From: Corallium rubrum
Taxonomy: Eukaryota > Cnidaria > Anthozoa > Scleralcyonacea > Coralliidae
Length of the DNA: 64,000 bases
Assembly: GCA_964035015.1 (NCBI GenBank)
Contig: OZ036006.1
Coordinates: 13,296,690-13,360,689, forward strand
Reading direction: 5' to 3'
Numbering within the stretch: the first letter of the stretch is position 1; the number at the start of each line of letters is the position of its first letter. Shown piece after piece: positions 32,708 to 43,150 of this stretch. The translations under genes and the position numbers were made by a program. Under the pieces are notes generated by a model. It was not told the DNA's origin. It ran no database searches and saw only the letters and a program-made list of their open reading frames with translations.

Positions 32708-32993
32708 TTAGACGCTGCCTCTAAGGGATTAACTCATGAGTAATTGAGTAACTCATAAGTTACTCATTTACTCACGAGTTACTCATTTACTCATGAGTAA
32801 CTCATGAGTTACTCAATTACTCATGAGTTAATCCCTTAGAGGCAGCGTCTAACTAACGTCCAAGTGACGTCCAGCTACGCAAGCGCATTGGTCCGTTTTG
32901 GTATCCCACACGCATTAGAGAAGATACTCAAGGATATAATCTTACTTTTCTCCCAGAAATTTTCACAAGTAATTTGAGAGTTGTTGTGTGAAC

Positions 32994-33097
32994 ATGCCTA
33001 ACGCTTGTAATATTTGCAAAAGGAGCTTTTCAAGACAATTCAATTTACAACGCCACGTAAAGGTCCTGCATGGGGGAGATCGGCCAATACAAACAGT
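32994..33097 (+). pseudogene. Zinc-finger start of ATPase, inverted copy
   Basis: An ATG and about 34 codons encode a C2H2 finger (CNICKRSFSRQFNLQRH ... HGGDRPIQT). They nearly match the minus-strand fragment at 31692-32039. The frame then runs into an unrelated gene piece at 33098, so this copy is cut within the linker before the ATPase domain. Confidence 0.75.
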
Positions 33098-33261
33098 TCT
33101 CTTTCTATGTCCTTCTTACCCAGATTTCCAAGAGGCTTGTTTTTCTTGTCAATGGAATTTTTTCTGCCACAGACTCCTTTTAGAATTTGTTGCTGTCGAT
33201 CTTTGAGAGAGATGTGGCTTAACCGATAGACATAGTCCAGTTCATCCCTGGTGAAAAACCT

Positions 33262-33605
33262 TACAGGATCCTTGAGGATCCTTGAGGATCTGCAAGGATC
33301 CTGCAAGGATCCTGTAAGGTCAGGATCCTGCAAGGATCCTTAAGGATCCTTAAGGAATTTCATATAAACCTTGCAGGATCCTGTAAGGTCAGGATCCTGC
33401 AAGGATCCTTAAGGAATGTTAAATAATCCTTGCAGGATTCTGTAAGGTCAGGATCCCGCAAGGAATTTCACATAATCCTTGCAAGATCCTGTAAGGTCAG
33501 GATCCTGCAAGGATCCTGCAAGGGATTTCACATAATCCTTGCAGGATCCTGTAAGGTCAGGATCCTGCAAGGATCCTTAAGGAATTTTAAATAATCCTTG
33601 CAGGA
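33262..33605. repeat. Left array of GGATCC palindromes
   Basis: AAGGATCCTTAAGGAA and CAGGATCCTGTAAGGTCAGG modules repeat about every 10-40 bp. Most units are centred on GGATCC. Sparser degenerate AAGATCTT units follow at about 34040-34080. Confidence 0.9.
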
Positions 33606-34698
33606 TCTTTGAGGAATTTTAAATATTACTGGTCATGCTGTCAGGAATCACAAGACCAGTGAGGAGTTTTGAATAATCCTTGCAGGATCCTGTAAGAATA
33701 GCTGGTGTAATTGTGTAAAATTACCTGAAGGAATTCAGTCATTCAAAAAGGGAAATAAATTTCCAATGAGTAAATTGGTAAATCTCTAGCATATTTATCT
33801 AAATATAGTCATGCACTTCCCTCAAAAATCCTCATGAGGATCCTAAAATTTAAAGCCCTAGTAATTTATCATTTTTGATTATTTTACAAGAAATATCAAG
33901 ATTAAACTTAAAGATTCTCTGAAAAATTTCACTCAATGTGTACACCTAAAAAGAATCAGATTCAAATAGAATAATTTAATTTTATTAAATTTAATACAGT
34001 ATTATTTGTTTACTATTTTTAACACATTAATTCAGACCTTGAATTCAAGATCTTGAAAGATCTTGTAAGATCTTCTATGATCTTGGAAAAATGAAAATAC
34101 AGTTCGCAAACTCATACTCCGTAGTTTATTCATATCAGCATTCTGTAGACGTTGCGTATTATACAGTGTTCAGTGACTTCAGTTGTTATTTATAGCAATA
34201 GCAGCGGGTCGAATGCATGTACATACCACCAAACGGCAACCGTGGAAATCAGTGGTATTCAGCAAATATGAATCAACTAAGATCAGTCATGTAGTTTTTT
34301 ACTTAACACAGATTCTAAATATTCGTTGCTGCGCAAAAATAAAAAAATACTAGATGAAAAAGAACACGATAATTTGATACCTTGACACACGGACTTGTTC
34401 TGACTGTTTCCTTACCCGCTACTGGCCGCTGGCCAATCAAAACTCGGTAAATGCACGCGGTGATTCAAAACCATTGGCTTCATATATCACATTCTCTTCT
34501 AACGACTCTCATGTCGAGCGTTCATGACTCAAACGAAGAGCTTAGATTATTTTCTGATTTCTTGTTTTAACTGAATGATGGCAGCAAACCTTATAACTTT
34601 GGAAGATGTCAAATTGCGGTTTGCAAATGAGAGCCCGAAAAGTGCCACGAGATTCAAATATGAGGTCAGCGGTAGAGCACGTTAACGTAAGAAACAAG

Positions 34699-35430
34699 AT
34701 GGCGGCTAAGAAATTAAACTTCGAAGAAGTCCTAGAACTTGTGATGGATAAAGCAGACGATTTGCAAGAAAATGAGGAAAACAAAGATTTAAAGGGACCT
34801 GAAGAAGCCATGGAGACTGAGGTACATGATTTTTCCGCAGCAGGTCAATATATATCCCCCAATTTGGACAAAACGTCGAACGAAACTAATACCCGTCAAC
34901 ACAACGTTGGGTCTGTGGTCTCTACATATACAGTTTATGCAGCAACGATAAGAAGAGTGCTTGAAACAAGAATAAGCTGTTCGTCAGTTCTCTACAGTGA
35001 AAGCAAACTATGGTTGGTTATGATTAATAGAAGACTTACTGGTCGTCTTAAGATACGCAATCCCTTCAACGGGGAGTGTAAAAGAGATATTCCATCTCCC
35101 ATTTTTAAAGTTCTCCAATCCGCTATAGAGTCGAGCTCTTTAGAGGAGTTCAACGAACCAAACTGTTATATTTCAGGGAACAAGAAGGCTACAGTGATTT
35201 CCTTTACCGCACTAAAGAGTGTAACAAGCCTTTTTAACATCATCAGCGGGTACAATGAAGTGGAAGTGAACAAATTTTTCTCTCGATCTCTCAAAACAAG
35301 AGGAAAGGCCGAGGTAATTGTAAACGAAGTAAAGGACTTTGCTCTGATTTACAAATACAGTAAAGGACAATTTATTATCAGCTTTAATTTTGGAGTTTGG
35401 AATGTGAATGGGTTTCCTCAGCATACTTAA
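34699..35430 (+). CDS. Unrecognised protein inside AT-flanked transposon
   Basis: The 243-aa frame from the ATG at 34699 is chosen for its context (AACAAGATGG). The frame is open from an earlier ATG at 34606 (274 aa). The N-terminus is acidic and helical (FEEVLELVMDKADDLQENEENK). The middle and C-terminal parts look globular (TVYAATIRRVLETRISCSSVLY; LTGRLKIRNPFNGECKRDIP; SRSLKTRGKAEVIVNEVKDF). No catalytic triad, zinc finger or transposase motif is evident. It is the only long gene in the element and is therefore a candidate accessory or mobility factor. An overlapping short frame begins at about 34576 (MAANLITLEDVKLRF) and may be an alternative first exon. Confidence 0.55.
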   Translation: MAAKKLNFEEVLELVMDKADDLQENEENKDLKGPEEAMETEVHDFSAAGQYISPNLDKTSNETNTRQHNVGSVVSTYTVYAATIRRVLETRISCSSVLYSESKLWLVMINRRLTGRLKIRNPFNGECKRDIPSPIFKVLQSAIESSSLEEFNEPNCYISGNKKATVISFTALKSVTSLFNIISGYNEVEVNKFFSRSLKTRGKAEVIVNEVKDFALIYKYSKGQFIISFNFGVWNVNGFPQHT

Positions 35431-36108
35431 TATATGTGGATGGATTTCTTTGATGAATACATAACTAATTGTTTGTTAATATATACTGTGTGTGGAATTT
35501 AACACAAAACGACTAGTGGACTCTACAAATTGTTTTCTTCTGATTGGCTGAGCTATTCACTGTATATCTTTGGTGACAGATCACTGTAGTATAGCAAAGA
35601 GTCAATTTTTAAATTCAAATCAAATGGCAGAAAAGTCTTGCTTTGTTGAGGTTTCAGTTTGTTTCTTTAAAATAATATTTTGTCCAACTGGTTGGTTTAT
35701 ACTAAAACAATCAAACAACTTGTCATCAGTCTACTATCAATGGGCAACTTGGGCACGATGTCAAATTGTTGTAAACTTTCAATAATAAGCCCTGGGCTTA
35801 TAGTTTTTAAAAGGACTTAATTTTTTCTAAACTTATCTTTGAGCCTCATTTTTGGAAGGATTTTGTAAGAAGGCCTATTTTGGGAGTGCTTATTTTTGCA
35901 GGGCTTATTATTGGAAGTTTACACTATGTTGTTTATATTTTACACACTCACCTTTTAAAGGCTTATTTTTCAAGGGTGGCTTATTATCACCACAGCCAAT
36001 GAAAGGGCAGCCTTCTGGCTCCTCTGACTACGATTGACCAATAGATCAATTAGTAAGTTCATTGTAAAATAACTAATAGTAATTTATAACCTGTTTCTTT
36101 GCCTATTT

Positions 36109-36144
36109 GCAGGTAGCTGACCCACAAATTGGGTCAGCACCTGC
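36109..36144. repeat. Strong 36-nt hairpin upstream of hammerhead
   Basis: GCAGGT-A-GCTGACCCA, loop CAAAT, TGGGTCAGC-A-CCTGC: about 14 paired bases with one mismatch. It lies about 130 bp before the hammerhead-like motif at 36276 and may belong to the same inserted retroelement. Confidence 0.6.
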
Positions 36145-36270
36145 ACACAGGCTAAAATCACATATTAATTTATTTGTTTACTTTGTTTTTATTGGCTTAC
36201 ATGTGTTCACGTTATTCCCATTGTAGCTCTGCTATAAATACACGTGACCACATGTGAGTTGTTTACTAAT

Positions 36271-36310
36271 TTCTCCTGACGAAGGGCCTTCGCTCGAAAC
36301 GTCGAGAAGA
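36271..36310 (+). ncRNA. Hammerhead-like ribozyme motif 2
   Basis: TTCTC - CTGACGA - A - GGGC(CTTC)GCTC - GAAA - CGTC - GAGAA. Stem I is five perfect pairs, stem II is four including a G-U, and stem III is the minimal AC/GU. The predicted cleavage site follows GUC. An unpaired A separates CTGACGA from stem II, unlike the canonical core. Confidence 0.6.
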
Positions 36311-36881
36311 TTTTTCTCTGTTTTTCAGGCCAACGTGACTTAACCCTGGTAATATTTTGATAATTTGATCCAGTGGTCACTTAAAAGATGGGTTCGACTC
36401 TACACAATACTATTTTTAAATAATTAACATTTTCTTTTGAGCTTTTAAAACTTAATTGTTTATTGTTTCTGTTACCATGCATGTGGAGTAGTATGGAGAT
36501 CAGTTTAATAAAAGCCACCAGCAAGTTGTTGTGACTTGCAACCAAAAATGATGATATGCAAAACAAAGATTGAGCAAGCAAGAACCAAGTGAACCTAACA
36601 TCTAAACGCACTAAGGATTTGGTATATGATTAACAATTATATTGACTAGTTTTTGTTCATTATTGATGCATATTTTTAGGATGTAAAATTACCAGGTGCG
36701 AAACATGATTTTTATAATACAAATCAATATAAGATTGAACATTATAGGCAACTAAAATACTCATAGTACATACACAACTTAGTCACATTCTGTAATTCAA
36801 TATAATATATTATTAAATGTTTTGTAAATCATTTATACGGTATAGTTGTCATTTCTTAAATTACTATTAAATTCCTTTATT

Positions 36882-37440
36882 AGGATCTTTAAGGATCTTG
36901 CAAGGATTACTCAAGATCCTTAAGGATCTTTCAAGGATCCTTAAGGATCTTGCAAGGATTACTCAAGATCCTTAAGGATCTTGCAAGGATTACTCAAGAT
37001 TCTTAAGGATCTTGCAAGGATTACTCAAGATCCTTAAGGATCTTGCAAGGATCCTTAAGGATCTTGCAAGGATCCTTAAGGATCTTGCAATGATTACTCA
37101 AGATCCTTAAGGATCTTGCAAGGATTACTCAAGATCCTTAAGGATCTTGCAAGGATCCTTAAGGATCTTGCAAGGATTACTCAAGATCCTTAAGGATTTT
37201 GCAAGGATCTTCAAGGATCCTGGCAATCCTCAAGGAACTTGCCGAGGATCCTTACAAGGATTGCGAATCCTGAAGGATCCTTGTAAGGATCCTGAAGGTT
37301 CCTTGAGGATCCTTGAGGATCTTTAATGATCCTTCAGGATCCTTACAAGTATCCTTAAGCATCCTTAAGGATCCTGGTGCAGGATCCTAAGGATCCTGGC
37401 AAGGATCCTTACAGGATCCTTGAGGATCCTGGCAAGGATT
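36882..37440. repeat. Right array of GGATC(C/T) palindromes
   Basis: AAGGATCTTGCAAGGATTACTC and TTAAGGATCTTGCAAGGATC units repeat about 25 times. The outer 200 bp switch to AAGGATCCTTGAGGATCC variants. With the left array it makes the element ends largely self-complementary. Confidence 0.9.
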
Positions 37441-39156
37441 TTCACCAGGGATAAACACGACTGGCAATGCTTCCACAAACAGTACAGTAATAATGACCAC
37501 CCTTTTGTTGTCCACACTCATATTGTCTAGCAGGATCTGTTATTGGAATGCCATTTTTGCTTTCCAGGGAATCTGACAATGCTTCCAGGCACTCTAGTCT
37601 TGTATCTACATAGGCCAACTGGTCAACATCTGCAGAGTTAGATGATCTGGCAACAATATGTACTTGTGGAGACTCAACATTGCTTTGAACATTGATTTTC
37701 TTACCATATTTTTCTTCATATTCCTTATCTGTAAGGTAAATTGCAGAATCATATAGGCAAGAAACCATAAAGACAATGTGACCATGATTGGCTATTGTTG
37801 ACAGATCATGCCACAGCTTGATGTGCCGAGTACGCTCCATGCTCATGAGGCGTTTTCTCATCACTTCCAGGCTTTCTTCTGGGTGCCATTCACTTAAAGT
37901 CACCAAACGTCGTTCCACTTCTGCATGTGGCATGCACAACAATTCTTCATCCGATATGTTTCTCAGATACTGTTGGTGTTCATTTAAGGTTCTTTGGATT
38001 TCTTTCATAGGATTTTTGCGTCCCTCCACAAAGAAATGGCTTTTGTGAATCTCACCATTCTCATCCAATACCAGCCTTTCATACTAAAGTGATATGAAAA
38101 ATTGAGAAATTAAATTTTGGGCTTAATTATGTAACAGACTGTACTATTGTCATACATTATAATTACACTATACAGTAATTAATTTAACCTTTTCCACCCA
38201 TTTAATATTATAGGTAAGGCAAGCATTTTATGCTGGCTACTTTAATTGCGTGTACTTAATGTGTACAGATTATTGGGGAATTAGACGCCTGCATGGCACT
38301 AGGTTTTGGCCTGCAGCTTAGAATTGTGACTTCAAGCTGTACCTTAATTAGAGTACAGGCATGCAGTCATATAGCATGCACTGCAGATGACTAAACCCCG
38401 GGGGTTTAGTTGTCTGTGGCACAAGCTAGCAGTCAGACTGCCTTAGTTATCCTATTGACTACCAGTACTTTAACTGTACGGTATATAAGTACCAATTAAC
38501 CCACCAAACTACTAAGTTACTTAAAGGTGTCTTTATATAGTACACAAATGAATATAATTTATGCTTCTAATTACCTTTCTGGGTACAATCAGTTGTCCTA
38601 CATTGTACTCTCCAGTCAAAACCTTCTGTTTTAGCTTCTCCTTCAAGTTTTCATTTGTTTCTGGGGTTGGAATTGAGATCTCTCCTCCTGCTCCTCGGCG
38701 AAGTCTTTTTCGGACTGTTGGGCCTTCATTGTTGCATGTTCGCTTCTTAAACCTGGAAAGATTTACTCCCATTGATGCCAGGCACTCATAAATTATCTGC
38801 CCACCATTTTTGGCTAGATCACCATGTGTATTTTGGACATTATATCGTTTGGCTAGCTCGGACCAGTTTATAAAAGTGCCATCTTCATACTCTTCTACTT
38901 CTTGTTGCAGTCCCTCTTTATCCCATTTCATTTTATTAAAATCACCAATAGGACTCTTCTTTTTTGTAGACTCATTGGGGCATTGTTGTTGTCTTCTTAT
39001 GGCATCTTCCTAGTCGTTCGCGTTGTCTTCCATTCAAAGATTGTCTTCCATTCAAAGATTGTCTATTGCCATAACATCTAAAGTTAAATGTAAGAATTAC
39101 AGTAAGAACATTTAATTATAATTTATAAATTATTATAATTATGCTACAAGTACCAG

Positions 39157-39162
<6 letters not shown>

Positions 39163-39207
<45 letters not shown>

Positions 39208-39298
39208 ACTGTGCAGTACTCAGGTATACACTAATATGGTATATTTTATTATCTACTTACAAGAGACTTGGTTGGGGGGGGGGGGGGGGGGGGGGGGA
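39163..39298 (+). repeat. (AT)n and poly-G tracts
   Basis: (TA)n occupies 39161-39203. A nearly pure run of about 26 Gs lies around 39271-39298, inside an intron of copy 1. Both are simple expansions. Confidence 0.9.
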
Positions 39299-39783
39299 GT
39301 GGGGTTATAAAATTTCTACAATACCTTATCACAGATGTGCTCTCCCACTGGGCTTCAACATTTTTTTTGGTTTTCCTGTAGTAATTTCTGGTCTCTTTTT
39401 TTCTTTTCAGCTTTGGATTTCTTTGGGGCAATGTTTAGTTCACTGACATTACAAAATGCCTTTTCCATGGAGATTTTATATCCGTCTTTAAAGAATGGAT
39501 TTAGCTTCTTGTGTACTTCTCTTGCAAGTTCGGTAGATTGTCGTTTGGTGGACTTTTTAGGGGGATTTTGAAATGCTTGGTTTGAAGCAATTTCTTCAAG
39601 TGCGGATAAAGCGTCTTCTTTAGTGGTAGATGAAAGGTCTTCTTTGCGTGTACAAGCAACAAACGTTACTGCTTTTACCGGGAATAAGGCCTGAATATTG
39701 GTAAAGTGATCGCGACACGCATTACAGTTCTGGAATGTGTGCTGCCCTTGCTGTGCCAAAGTCAATGCCTTCCAGCTCTTCAT

Positions 39784-42618
39784 GTTGAAGGCGCCCGTGT
39801 ACTGGTTCCGTTCCTGTATCTTGCGACTGTTCCACCCACTAAACTTTTGCGCAAATCAGGAAGAATTTTTCGAAAGCCTTGATACTCGATTGCAAAATTC
39901 TCCTTGGTGGTTGCAAAGATAGCAGTAAAATTCTAAAATTCTAAAATTCTAAAATTCTCTACATGCTCTTTATAAATAAGTGTGTTGTAGCTTGTATATT
40001 TTAATGAAACTCTCTTTCTTACTGAACACGGCCTTTATAATAGGCATTGTACAACTAACTCACTATAGGTAGTTTAGTTAACATGCAATATAGTAAATAT
40101 CAATTTAGTTTTTAAAGTTGCCTTTGCGTCGTCCATGTTGTTTTTACTTTTCGTTGAACACCATCTCCATGGTGACAGTTTGATTTTATGTGCTTTTCCG
40201 CTGAACTGGGATAACGAAAGCAGGGGCTCAGCGTTATCATGGCGCTCGACAAAACATTTATCGCGCAAAGAACACGTTCGGCTTGCGGGAAGGGAAATTA
40301 TCTTTATTTGTTCATTCTATCACGTAAGTTTTGTTAAACACATATCGAACTTTGAATCTCCATCTAGAACATGGAACATATTACCCTAAGAATACACTTT
40401 TATCTCCCAAAAGTTCACCTCCAGTACAACTGCCGTATTAGTGCAGGCTTTATCTTCTTTTCTAATTACAAATGTTTTGGGTTCTAGACAGAGTTAAGTA
40501 GTATCACGTCCAGAGTTATCATAGCAGCATTTTCCCAATAACCTATCAACGTTTTACGCTCCCGCGGTCAGCGAATATATATTTGGAGTATTTTTAGCGA
40601 TTTAACCATAAATATAGTCACGTGAACGGTTGCCATAGCAACCAAAATTATACACAAGTTTTGTTAACTATTATGGCACACATAAATGCATGAATGAGAT
40701 TCGTAGTTTACTTTCTTAATTTTTTATTGAATTTATAAAATTAATGTGTTTTTTGGCGTCATGTTCAACTCGGACCCAGGCATTAATGCACCTGAGCAGG
40801 ACACATCCTTCTTTTTTCAGTTACATTTCGGTCGGCATCGTTTTCTGTCTTTATCGTATTAGTTTTAGGATTTTTCCAGTGGTTTTAAGTCGTATTTATT
40901 GTTGTCTTTTTCTCGCTGCCACATCTCTTGTTAGCCTTCTTTCCTTGGTCTTTTTTCATAGTAATATTAATGTACATTTTTGCTGAAACCATTTTTTCTG
41001 GCAAAGATTTCTTTCGTCATGATCGTTGAAAAACTATTTTGTAATCCAACCGAACTTATAAATTATAATTTGCTGACGTAAATTTAAATAATTTGAATAA
41101 TTTAATGGTTAGTTACCAGTACCCTGCTATTCGAACTGCGCAAGTTGTGGATTTGATAATATATATATATATATATATATATAAACATCTCGCAGAATTT
41201 CTTTCCCACTTGCGTGTAATTTCGCGTGTACTACACGCGTGTAAAATGAACTCCACGCGTGTCGAGATTAGCACCATCACCGGGCTCCAGGCCTTCGGCC
41301 CGTCGCCCGGCTCGGAGACAAGACGCCTGCTCAGGCGTTCACTCGGGCTACTGATTTGTGAAAGCTAGGCGTAGCCAATGCGAACTTTAGCAAGACTATA
41401 TGGCAATGGCAATGCATAATTGCATATATTTTGATAAATAGAATTTATCGTCTTATATGAACTGCAGCAGTGCAGGAAGCGCCGAAGGTTTGCTAATGTA
41501 CATGTATTAAAACAACAAGCTAGGCCGTTTTCCCGAGAATTAAACAACGGATCTAATATATTTAGTAGACAAAACTTATAGTGTCGGATTCGGCAGATTC
41601 AAGCGATCATTTTGATATAGAATTTATTTAATTTCGGACAAACGGAAAATATTTAAACAAGTTTTGAAACACACGTTTTCAAATGTAATACGACACGCGA
41701 CACCTACGCGATATCTAGACATGCGCTGAACAGTTCAACATATTATTCGGTGCTTAATAATAATATTATACTTGCATTTTATAGTTGTTGGACTATGAAG
41801 CAGCAATGCCAGGGCCAACCCGTTTTGAAATAGTAAACACATATTTTGTAAACACATGTAAGCCTTTGTATTTAAAGCATGTTTATGATGAAGACAATTG
41901 CCAGCCACATTACTGATCAGCTATAACTCGGTCACTTGCAAAAGGTAAAGCTATTCAAACAAGGAGAAAGCCGTTACTAGGTAAACTGTACGTATATGTT
42001 CTTTGATATATTGTGGCCCTTTGTTGTGTCTCTAGTGCTCAAGTCAAACTTCATAGGTACTGATGTCAACACGGCGCGCATTTTTTCGCGTCTGTAATAA
42101 ACTCGTCTATTCTGTCTTCATGGATAAACCTTGTCAGCAACATCACTGATAAACTACTCATGAATTCACCAATACCGTCGGAAAACACCTCAACCCAACT
42201 ATATCAAAGGTAAAAGAACTCGAAAAAATCGAGCACGCAAGTGACGCAACAAGCCTTACAGTTTCGCAAGGCCTGACGGGATGATACAATAATGCAATTT
42301 TGTGGAACCCCCTAAAAAAAAAGACGAAACCTAGACTCGGCCTACCACAGGTAGCCTGAGTAATAAAAAATATAAATAATAAAAATATGTTTGAAAAATA
42401 TAATATTTACCATTCAAATAATTAAACATATTTAATAAGTAATAAACAATATATTAAATAATAAAAATATGTTTTAAAAATATAAATAATAAAAAATAAA
42501 TAAACATTTAAGCATAACCGGATTATACAGCTAGGTAGTGCATGATAGCATACATTAATTGTGTGTATACTGTACATAATATACACACATATACTTTTTA
42601 AAATTATGATATTATAGA
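39784..42618. other. Spacer between two divergent gene copies
   Basis: No gene was recognised. A (TA)n run is at about 41157-41182. Around 41235-41370 a GC-rich repeat (CACGCGTGT pairs, GCCTTCGGCCCGTCGCCCGG, CCTGCTCAGGCGTTCACTCG, AAGCTAGGCGTAGCC) stands out from its AT-rich surroundings. Part of it recurs at about 19617-19655. 42360-42500 is AAATAAT-rich. Confidence 0.5.
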
Positions 42619-43150
42619 TGCCTTGGGAACCGTCAGTCATTTAGAGCCAGGCAGCGTGAACGTCTTGCAATGGCATTTGAAAGCAAGGAGGAAGCAATTA
42701 AAAGACGTGATGAAAGCTCGAACAGTGGTAAACCAAAAAAAATGCTGTTGGTAGATTTGACAAAATGACTTGGGACAAAGATGCATTGAAAAGAGAAGTA
42801 CAGGGATATGATGACAACATACTGTCAAGTTAATTGGTCCAGCTTAGCTGTTAAGTATGCCATCACCAACACAAAAGGAGAAAGAGCAAGAAATGGTGGG
42901 CAAATTGCTAAAGATTATGTGGAATCTGCCGGAGTTGACACCAATCGCTTCAAAAGAAAATCAAATGGTGACCAGGACTTTCCAAGGATCCGAAAGAAAA
43001 AGAGAAAGGGTGCAGGAGGTGAAATTAGCATTCCAACACCAAGTACAAATGAGGAACTAAGAAAACAGCTAAAAACAAAAGTTCTGGAAGGGGAATACAG
43101 TGTTGGAGAATTAATTGTACCAAAAAAGTTACATAATTAGTATAGGTAAT

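Larger units (their letters stand above)
31938..33097. repeat. Palindrome of head-to-head ATPase 5' ends
   Basis: The left arm (31938-32183 plus 32711 to about 32775) and the right arm (about 32775-33097) are inverted copies. They run from the palindromic centre (ACTCATGAGTAACTCATGAG repeats) through GACGCTGCCTCTAAGGGATT, CGTCCAAGTGACGTCC and the leader into the zinc-finger codons. Arms are interrupted only by the MITE at 32184-32707. This looks like two element ends fused tip to tip. Confidence 0.85.
33246..37450. mobile_element. AT-flanked transposon with AAGGATCCTT arrays
   Basis: TIRs are CCCTGGTGAAAA on both ends, continuing into CCTT and AGGATCC, and the flanks are AT (33244-33245, 37451-37452). 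Removing the element and one AT joins RVY to ELDYV in frame, aligned with RVYEMDH in the paralogue. This proves a 2-bp target duplication. Terminal arrays of a self-complementary decamer occupy 33262-33605 and 36882-37440. One 243-274 aa gene lies inside, and no transposase was recognised. AT duplication is reminiscent of the ISL2EU group, but that link is weak. Confidence 0.82.
33098..39783 (-). pseudogene. Large unrecognised gene family, copy 1 (decayed)
   Basis: Pieces in transcript order are 39783-~39327 (ATG; FQNCNACRDHF; frame slip in an A-run near 39360), ~39060-38577 (INWSELAKRYNVQN, basic tail, GAGGEISIPTPET), ~38090-37453 (SMERTRHIKLWHDLSTIANHGH, QVHIVARSS, YYCTVCGSIASRVY) and 33243-33098 (ELDYVYRLSHISLKDRQQQILKG). 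A 4.2-kb transposon sits between the last two. The rest of the gene is cut by the ATPase palindrome. The paralogue at 42619-46965 aligns throughout. I know similar multicopy proteins from cnidarian genomes, with no assigned function. The WHD-H/IANH segment and CxxC pair hint at a metal-dependent or selfish-element protein. Confidence 0.7.
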
